49,710 nt of DNA, taken from NCBI GenBank assembly GCA_018398765.1, contig JAHBMJ010005739.1, positions 1-49,710 on the forward strand, read 5' to 3'. Positions 42,134-49,710 of this stretch are shown here, in pieces. A program made the position numbers and the translations under genes. The notes beneath the pieces are model-generated. The model searched no databases. It saw only the letters and a program-made list of their open reading frames with translations, and was not told where the DNA came from. Origin of the DNA: Chromera velia (Eukaryota > Sar > Chromeraceae). How positions within the stretch are numbered: position 1 is the first letter of the stretch; every line of letters begins with the position of its first letter.

Positions 42134-45100
42134 AATCACGCACGCTCACAAAACACACTTTGTCTCCCCTATCTTCTCCACCTCAGTGGGAGCTCCATAA
42201 AATCGACGTCGCCCTTCAGTATGCAAACTCGAGTCCCCCAGCAAGACAGACCGAGCCCCCCTTGCTCCCTCCGGAGACCCCTGTGGGGGGGTCGGCTGGA
42301 GGGACTGACTCTATGCCGGGTCCCAGTGGGGCGCTGGGGGGGGGCAGTGAAGCTTCCCGTCGTCACGCGGGGGTTGCGCCCTCGCCAATCGCTCCCCCCG
42401 CCTCTCGGCCTCCTGGAGGCAGTCGAATCGAGAGACCCGAAGTCCCCCGGGGGGGGGCTGGCGATCCGCTGATGGTGGGTGACACACAGGATGCTGTGCT
42501 GCCATCTGAGGCTGGCAGGGTGTCGCAACCTACAGGGGAAGGGCGGGGCGAACCGATGAGAGGGCAGGGAAGTTTCGATGTGACGGAAGGTCAAGAGACG
42601 CAGCTGGAGCTCTCAGAGTTATCCGACGGAAGTCCGTTCACTGTCAGTGCGAGGAGACGGGCAGTAGCAGCAGCAGAAAATGCACAATGGAAAGAAGACG
42701 GTGCGAACAGAAATGAAGGAGACGGTCCCGTACCCCCCGAGGGACATGCCGAGGCCCCCTGTACAGATGGACATGCCGAGGCCCCCTGTACAGATGGACA
42801 TGCCGAGGCCCCTGCGCATGCAGACACTGATCAGGTGCGAGAGTCAAAGTCCCTTTCCGTAGCACCCAGCCACGCGCCGTGTCTTTCCCCTGGCGCGCCC
42901 ACAGTGGCGCCGCCGCCTTCATCGGCAAATGAGGACGGCAGGGCCGAGACTGCGCGTTGTGGGTGTGCACCGTCGCCTACGGGGGGGGCGTCTTTGGGGT
43001 TTCGTTGTCTTTCCATACAGTTGCGTTTTTCGGACGGGGGATTGCCGGCTGCTTCTGGTGCTGTCCGAACAGGAGGCGGGGGGACGGGGGCGAGGGCCCC
43101 GGCCGGGGACTTCTTGTCGCTGCCGCCGCCTGTGCCGCTTCAACCCGACATCGACATCCCTGTCCCTGTCGACAGCAATTGTGCGAATGCTGTCGTTCAT
43201 GTGCAAGCACGACATGCCGCAGGGAATGAGGGGGGGGGAGACGGACAGGAAAAGAATGTGTCTCTAGGGGCCGCGGCAGCAATTCCGTCTGGGCCCCCGG
43301 CATCCCCCTTTCTGTCTACGCCCATTTCATTGAGGTGTATCCAGGACATTCACAGCATCAGCCCCCGTGATTCACCAGGGCCCAGTCCAAGCCGGGCCGC
43401 GGCAACCCAGGGTGGTAGTGCCGGGGCCGCGGTGGTCCCTCTGCCTGCAGAGTATCGCGATATCGACAGCAATGAGCCCCTGAAAAGCAGCCCCTTAGAA
43501 TGTACGGAGCAGACGGGGACAGCGGAGAGAGAGAGTAGAAAGCAAAAGGAGACAGAGACCCGCAAGGTCATTGACTTGCCAGAACCTGATCCCAGAGGAT
43601 TGCAAATTCTCAAACGGTTGATGGACAGCACAGAGAAGGACCAGGGGGAACCTCCAAGGTCCTCCACAGACTTGAGGTTGCCCACAGGGGTGACACAGTC
43701 AATACCCACAGGGGTGACGCGTTCGTCAGATACATTCATTAGAAAGTCCGCTGAAAGGGCAGGCATTTCCGCAGACACCCTGCTGTCAGGGACCGCCACT
43801 TTCGGTCCCCGCCCCCCCTCGGTGACGACCGCCCCTTGCCCCCGAGGACAAGAAGAGCCAAGCGCCCCCTCCGCGCTTCTTCGGCCTTCAGAGCTCGCAC
43901 AAATTCCATTTGGGGTCAGAGGGCCGACAGGAGGGGTGGGGAGAGGGGGGACAAATGATTCAACAGGGGTGAAAAATGATGGTACGCGCTTAGCAGAAAG
44001 GAGGTTACAAGAGACAACGGGTGTGTCTGTCCGGGGTGATGGAAAAGCTCCAGGGGTGCGCTCTCCTTGTCCTTGTGTTCTTCAGTGCGGCTTTGCTGAT
44101 GGCGGTCGGGGAGGGGAGTTTTTGGAAACAGCAAGAACTGGATCCTCCTCGTCTCTTCGCTTTCCGGGCCCACTGCCTGGCCCCGCACTGCTGCGTCCAT
44201 CAGCACTTGCCCGCATTCCAACCAGCCCATTACGGGCTGCCCCACAGCCCTTCCCCTCACTGGCCTCCCTCAACCCCCCCGCTGCCTTTGAAGATCGATT
44301 TTCAACTTCGGCAGGGGGGGGGAGGACTGAGATGCCCCCCCAGTCTACCCTCATGTCCGGTACTGTTCCAGCCCCCCCGCCAGTTCTCATTGATGTCCAC
44401 TCTCCGATATCACCCCCGAGAAGGCCGCACAATCTTCGCGTTGAGGAGACTCGAACAGCTGATGGATATGCTGACAGGGGTGTTGATGTAGAAGGGAGAA
44501 GGAGAGGGAAAGAGGAGGCGGCAGAGCACTTCGAACGTTGTATGGTTCTGTGGGAGAAACTTTCGCAGGCTGCTGCTGCGTACGTCGAGACTCTCGAGCG
44601 TTTAGCTCGGAATGAAGACAGCTGCAGTGGAGAGAGGCACGGGCAGGAAGGCAACAAGAGGGAACGGTGTCCCTTTTCCATTCTTTTGAAGCTGCTTCGA
44701 GAGAAAAGAGCCTTGTTTGAGGACTGCTTTGAAGCTGTCAACGGGAAGGAGTGGAGCACACTCCCTTCGCCTGCAGAACTGCCCTCCGATCCCCAACAGC
44801 AGTCGCTTCTCTTAGATCGTTTGGGAACTTTTGTTGAGAGTTTAGAGCTCGATGGGCTGGAGGCCCTGTGCAGAGACGCGAAGCTGGTCTTTGAGGGAAA
44901 GGAGACGGCAGAAAGAGTGAGGGACATCAACGAGGCCGTTAGTGCGTTGCAGAGTGAGACAGAAAACAGAGGAGAAACGGCTGAAAGTGGAGCGCTTCGC
45001 GAGACTCTGCAGGTAGGTAAGAGCACTGCAGAGGGGTGGAGTCGCAACGTCTACGACGATCTTCATTCGAATCTTCCTTTGTTCCGTGCCCATTCTCTCT

Positions 45101-48100
45101 CTCTTCACCTGCGTCTGCTTTGTGCTTCACTTTCCAATTATGCTTTGCTGACCGCCATATTGGTGTCCGTATGTTTTTTCTCTGTTCTTCACTTGCATAT
45201 GTATACTCTTTATCTTTGACAAGTGGAAGCGATAGTCGGAAGCATTCAGGCAGGCACCTAGGTCCCTTTTCTATCCAATTGCTAATTCATCCACTCACCC
45301 ATTGACCCATTGACTGCAGGTCCTCAGAAGATTGACGGTTTTGCGGCGCCAAGTAGCTCGGCAGTTTCTAAAGCACCGCATGCTCTTCCGCGCCTGTGCC
45401 GCCGCCTCATCAAGCGGGCCCGCGGGGGGGCAGTTCGTCCCCTCTTCCTCTTCCTCTTCCGCGGCTGTTCCCAGAAGGGCCCCCTTTGCCTTTGCGGGAG
45501 GACAGGGGCTGCTGCAGAGAGAAGGAGGTGACAGAACACAACACAAAGACAAAGACAGGTACACTATCACTTCAGCAGACGTGCATAAAGAAGAGCAGGA
45601 AGATTGTGAGGGTCGCATGAGCCCAAAGCTGCATGTGAGTCTAGCCTTGTCGACCTCTCTCAGTCACCCGGGATCTCCTCCCATGCTCTCCATCACACCG
45701 TCACCCGGAAGGGAAAATGTGCGACAAAGAGATCACTTAATATCGAATGCAAACATCACCCCTGACGACATTCCATCAAAATTTCAAAGAGGAGAAAGTT
45801 CGGGAGGGGATGTGTGTGTCGAGGCAGAAGTCAGTTTTTCGCCCTTGAGTCGGCAGGCAGCCCCCCCCTTAGAAAGGCCCTCAGCTGCAGGCCCTAGCCG
45901 GGGGGGGGGGGCGGGGCCCTCGTCTTCTCTGTTCGGATGGCATGGTCGTGATAGAGAGCGGAGGGGTGGGGAGTCAAAGGGGAAGGCTGCCGGACCGTCT
46001 GCTGTCGGTCCTGATGTGGATGCCAGGGGTGATCAGCCTGCGGATTATCGCTTTGCACCCCTGCCGCCCCCCCAACACCCCCCTCCGTCGTCATTGGTTG
46101 GACGAATACAGCGACTCTCACCCGCCCACCCAAGGCACTTACCTGAGCAGGTGTCCGGCTGGACCACTGCAGAGAGATCCCTTCCCGTCTCCCAGCAGAT
46201 GCCTTCCGGATCCCTCCCTTCTGTGCCAACGCTGAATTTCTCACATCCATCCGCATTTCCGTCTCTGCAGCCCCCCCCACAAACCCTCCACATCACCCCT
46301 GACATCAAAACATCCCTTAGCACAGACGTGCTCGGTGCGTCCACCGCATTTTCACCCGTACCGCGACCTCGCTTTGCACCCCCTTCGAGAGTAAGTCGAC
46401 CCGAGGGGGCGTCCCCACCTCCGAGGACTTCGCAGGGTCCCGTCACCCTGGCCGCCGCCGCCTCCGCCTCAGGTGGGATGAGCGGGCGTCAAGAGGCGTG
46501 TGCCGCTCTATCTTCCCGTCTGCGCATCCTGCTCAGTCGGGCAGAGGCGATGCAGACTGAGCTGTTAAGAGCAGGGTTGGAAAACGAAGGGCAGCCACCT
46601 GTCCAATCCCGAAGATCGAGGGATCGGGATGTTGTCAGGGGTGCCACTTCTTCTACACGGCGCTTCTCTGGAGGTGCTGCTGTCCTCGTTGGTACTCCTG
46701 TCAGGGGTGCTGGGGCCATGGACTCCTCGAGACACCTACGAATTTTAGAAGAGCGGCTGGATGCTCTCAAGGGAGTGGAACGAAGAGGCCAAGTCAGCAG
46801 AGGCATCTCCTCTCTGCAAGAGAAAGCGCGGAGACTGTCAGGGGTGATCAAGGTCAGTCAGTCAGTCAGGCTCTTTCCTTTCTTTCCCAAACTTGAGAAG
46901 CGACGATTCCAAAGACGGTTACTTGACGGTGTCGAATGCAATTTCGTGACCTTTTTCTTTCGAACATGCATTTGTTCGGTTAGAGACTCCAACATTAATC
47001 AGACCAGACTGGCGGTCGTCTGCCTGGCGTTTTGATTTCAGCATGCAAGTCATCTTGGTGTAGGCTGCTGGTTCTACTGGGAGAGTAAAACAAAAATCCG
47101 TGCGGGTAGGACGCCATTCATCACCACAGTGCCCTGCGTGTATCTGTGCTGTGTACTTTCGGCTTTATGTGCAGGAATGTCACGAGCTCTCAGATGTACT
47201 TGCAGCCATTCCAGCGACCCCTCTTCGAGGCTCGTCATCCCAGTCGCTGCACAGAAGCCACAGTGGCATCCTTGTTCCGACCTCCTCAGAGGCGCGGGGG
47301 GACGGGGGCATTGTCCCACACGGCCTGCATCATGGCGGGGGCAGCTTTCCTTGTTTCCACACGCCCCAGCCGCCCCCGTACCGCGCGTCTCGAGGCTCAA
47401 GCCCCCCCTCTCCGTCCGATCTCTCTGACCCGCCCATGCACGCTCCGCAGAGACCCCTACGGCATGGGCTCTCGAGGCAGGGGGGCATCGGAGTGAGAAG
47501 GGAGGAGGGGGGGGAACTCGCGCGTTCTTTTCTGGGAAGTCGAAATGGGGGGGTATCGGTTTCCGGTCTCTCACGGCCTGGTAGCGTGCAGCAGCCTCAG
47601 TCCTCGTCCTTTCCTGCTGGGGTGGGTGTGTCTCTTCGCGGGTCGTCCAGCCCTCCGAGGTCAAGAAGACCCAGCGCTCGCCGTGTGCCCCGTGATAGGG
47701 AAGAGGAAAGAGAAAGCGAGCAGGGAGACCGAGCAGCAGGCCGACATTTCCTAACGCGACCCAGCCCAGACGGTGTGCAAGGGAAAAGGCAATATAATCC
47801 CAGGGCAGACCCTGATAGGTTACTCACTTAGTTGGTTTTGTTAAGAGGGGAAATAGATTTTGAGGGATGCAGATGGAAGGAGAGAGAAGGAACCGGTCTG
47901 ATTGATCGCTGGGTTTTCCCTTTTTTCTTTCTTTTTTTTTTTTTCTTTCTGTCTGTCCGTCATTCCTTCCTTCCTTCCTTCCGTCTTTCCCTCCTCAGGC
48001 TTCGTTCCGTCCTTGCATCCTCTCTCTCTCTCTCTCTCCTTTAATTCCCTTTTGTGTCTTCCTTCTGGTTCCTTGCTTTGTTTTTTGCAAGGAATTCTCA

Positions 48101-48726
48101 TATGTGCATGTTTGTGCACGCGTGTTTGTACCGGCTGGCCAATTCCATTCATTTGTGTTGCCTGCAGGTTTGACCCCTCAAGCGTCCATTCTGCCTTTTT
48201 CCTCTCGATGGAAACTCTCTCTCATCCCTCCGGAATTAAGTCCTCGAGGGGGCCTATGAAGGAATTAAGGGAGAGAGAGAGGGAGAATCAGCCCTCATCC
48301 CCTTCAGGAGGGATCCCGGGCAGCGGCTCTGTGGACGCAGCAGCAGACGACGACTTTCGGAGAATCATCAGGGCTCCTCGGAGAGGGGTGGCGGCAGCGC
48401 CAAAGAAGAGGCCTGGAGCGGGTGGAGAGGGAAAGGAAGGGGAGAGGGAGGACTCCGGTACGAGAGCTTCGACCCCCCCTCGGTTTTATTTGACGCCAAC
48501 CTTTCACGTTGGTGTACGGGGGGGCGGCTTGTTGGGGTCCCGTGCAAATGGTAAGTCTCAACAAAGCCGAAACGGAAGAGAGGAGGGCACAGGGCAGTCA
48601 TCTTCAGGAAAGTTTCAAGGTCAAACAGGTTTCTCTCGGGCAGAGAGTCGGGGGGGACATCAAGCCTTCCATTCCCACAACCTGTGGTCCGAACGGTGCG
48701 GGTGGCTCCACACGTCCGATCGGTAG
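40002..48726 (+). CDS. Large leucine-rich-repeat protein with long disordered tail
   Basis: Exons: 40002-40443, 40944-41338, 41797-41853, 42187-45012, 45320-46852, 47175-47818, 48168-48726. All phases agree, giving about 2,151 residues. A TAG at 47829 follows in frame if exon 6 is not spliced at 47818, giving a shorter 1,969-residue form. Residues ~50-150 hold four LRRs (LRILRLRSCRLQSI, LEYVDVSKNEVQHI, LRHLDLSFNQIANF, VKLVELFLRG), followed across intron 1 by an LRRcap-like NLISTADYYRLHMIGHFPKL...FLDGEEV. This combination occurs in SDS22/LRRC/CEP97-type scaffold proteins of cilia and centrosomes (family knowledge). A short coiled coil (LREMLALTQKQLQ, ERTREASDATARLANLERE) follows. The remaining ~1,800 residues are Pro/Ser/Gly/Arg-rich and probably disordered, with short helical segments near the ends of exons 4 and 5. 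Exon 7 may end at a GTAAGT (48551), so the C-terminus is uncertain. Confidence 0.75.
41735..42130 (+). repeat. CT-rich microsatellites leading into acceptors of LRR introns 2 and 3
   Basis: 41735-41796: (CT)n then (CTTT)n, ending in TTTCAG of exon 3. 42098-42130: (CT)n, 56 bases before the CCTCAG of exon 4. Both can serve as extended polypyrimidine tracts. A (CAGA)n tract (41875-41901) follows the donor of exon 3. Confidence 0.85.
42742..42810 (+). repeat. Coding 27-bp tandem repeat (GHAEAPCTD)
   Basis: GGACATGCCGAGGCCCCCTG plus TACAGAT repeats twice perfectly and a third time partly, encoding GHAEAPCTD, GHAEAPCTD, GHAEAPAHA in the disordered part of the LRR protein. Near-perfect identity, including third positions, points to a recent duplication. 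Confidence 0.9.
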
Positions 48727-48769
48727 TCTGACTGTTGAAGCGGAAACGCAGTTCTTGTAGGTATTGCAT

Positions 48770-49710
48770 TTCATCTTCGATCTGGCAGGTAAATCTGTGG
48801 GGTAGTGAGTAGCAGTGAGTCTGAAATCAGTCTGTACTGTGCAGTACTGTAAAATTATTTAAGCCGCATCATATGGTATTCCAGCATGAAACAGCACAAA
48901 TCTTCACAGATCAGCATAAAAGAAGTCAAAAACAAAGAGATACAAAAGAAAAAGAAAAAAGCAGAATTTAAATCATCTAATATTCTTTGTATTTAGTTAT
49001 TTATCATTCAGTTCATAGATGATACTAAAACTATAAAATAGATTTTGAAACAGTGAGAACCATATAGATCCATCGGCTGTATACAGTGCTACTATACATT
49101 TTTCCTCCTAGTTTCCCCCTAGTTGTTTCCCTACTTTTTAAAAAAAAAAAAATCATTGGCAATTTAAAAAATGGAAATTAATATGTAACTCTTAAGCGCA
49201 ACGTTAAAACGTTGTACAAAATATATTCAAAAATATATTTCTAGCATATAGTTTATTTTTTTAGAGTTCTAAATACAAAATGTCATTGGGGCCATGATTA
49301 GACATAATTTGCATGGGTCACGATGGCGACCGGGAAAAGTCACTTTATCATCATGAGACGACTATATAAACGACATTTATCAGTAGTTTTCTAAAAGGTG
49401 CCGCAACAATTCAATCTGCCATAAACCGCAACTTAAAGCATAGAAATGGTAGTTTTAATTTCTTAATGGTATTTAATACTTTTTAGGCTTTAAATAGGGA
49501 GAAACGTGTTCGATTTTTTTCAATTTATACAGCTAATTTTAAAACTCCCCTGCAGTACCATGCTTTTCTGGGCCTGTGGTAGCCCACGGTGTTTGCTGTA
49601 CATACACATGGCCGTGCACATGTATATGTTTGTTTCCTGTAATCCCTCAACACAATATAATCCTGGAATCGACTGTGACGTCAGAGGAAGTTTAATAGGG
49701 GTGTAAGAAC
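48770..49710. other. AT-rich 3' flank, no gene
   Basis: Beyond the LRR gene the sequence becomes AT-rich with poly-A/T tracts (49139-49153). I find no protein-like frame and no repeat that matches elsewhere in the window. Confidence 0.5.

Noticed and set aside
42591-43303. Several frames of 60-112 codons on the other strand and other frames within LRR exon 4
   Set aside because: Shadows of a GC-rich coding exon that lacks stops in many frames. The plus-strand frame is chosen because its ends match splice sites in phase.
44082-45047. 321-codon minus-strand frame inside LRR exon 4
   Set aside because: Antisense shadow; the plus-strand frame connects in phase at both splice sites.
1-49710. tRNA, rRNA or spliceosomal RNA genes
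   Set aside because: I looked for T-loop motifs and conserved rRNA/snRNA blocks by eye and found none convincing. A tRNAscan or Infernal run would settle it.

Overview
The window is nuclear eukaryotic DNA. Coding sequence is split by GT-AG introns of about 300-570 bp whose phases agree from exon to exon. There are no operons or ribosome-binding sites, microsatellites are dense, and non-autonomous transposable elements are common. Signal peptides, long low-complexity proteins and 5' splice sites often reading GTCAGT suggest a protist. An alveolate such as a chromerid is my best guess, but this is an impression and not a proven assignment.

Layout. 1-2.1 kb: AT-rich DNA, a ~280-bp tandem repeat and a GT microsatellite. 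2.1-6.3 kb: two broken genes meet head to head, a methyltransferase-like gene (minus strand, one in-frame TAA) and a transposon-derived multi-exon gene (plus strand, one in-frame TAG and reading-frame breaks). 7.8-9.2 kb: a short LTR element with a perfect 5-bp target duplication. 9.24-9.67 kb: a fold-back element built of TAGAAA-like motifs, with a relative at 36.1 kb. 9.7-16.1 kb: no gene that I can support.

16.1-23.75 kb (minus): the best gene in the window. It has ten exons encoding a single-pass membrane protein of about 1,280 residues with four tandem chalcone-isomerase-like (CHI-fold) units joined by acidic/proline linkers. One missing base in exon 2 breaks the frame in this assembly. 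24-33.6 kb is a repeat zone: a TA-flanked inverted-repeat element, the 3' end of a non-LTR retrotransposon, a 594-bp inverted-repeat element with an 8-bp target duplication, and a reverse-transcriptase pseudogene between copies of one repeat family, one of which forms a 754-bp fold-back. A 17-base assembly gap lies in the last copy.

33.9-39.2 kb: three small genes of unknown function. Two (33936-35236 plus; 37896-39207 minus) begin with likely signal peptides. The third (37158-37969 plus) overlaps the minus-strand gene tail to tail. 40.0-48.7 kb: a plus-strand gene of seven or more exons encoding a ~2,150-residue protein with an N-terminal leucine-rich-repeat domain and a very long disordered tail. 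Its large exons carry an interspersed CAGGGGTG DNA motif. The minus-strand secreted gene and the LRR gene start about 0.8 kb apart, back to back.

No operon-like cooperation is expected here. The biological candidates are the CHI-fold repeat protein, the RT/fold-back block and the microsatellites that begin exactly at splice sites. All exon models come from reading the sequence by eye (splice sites, phases, repeats); no search or transcript data was available.
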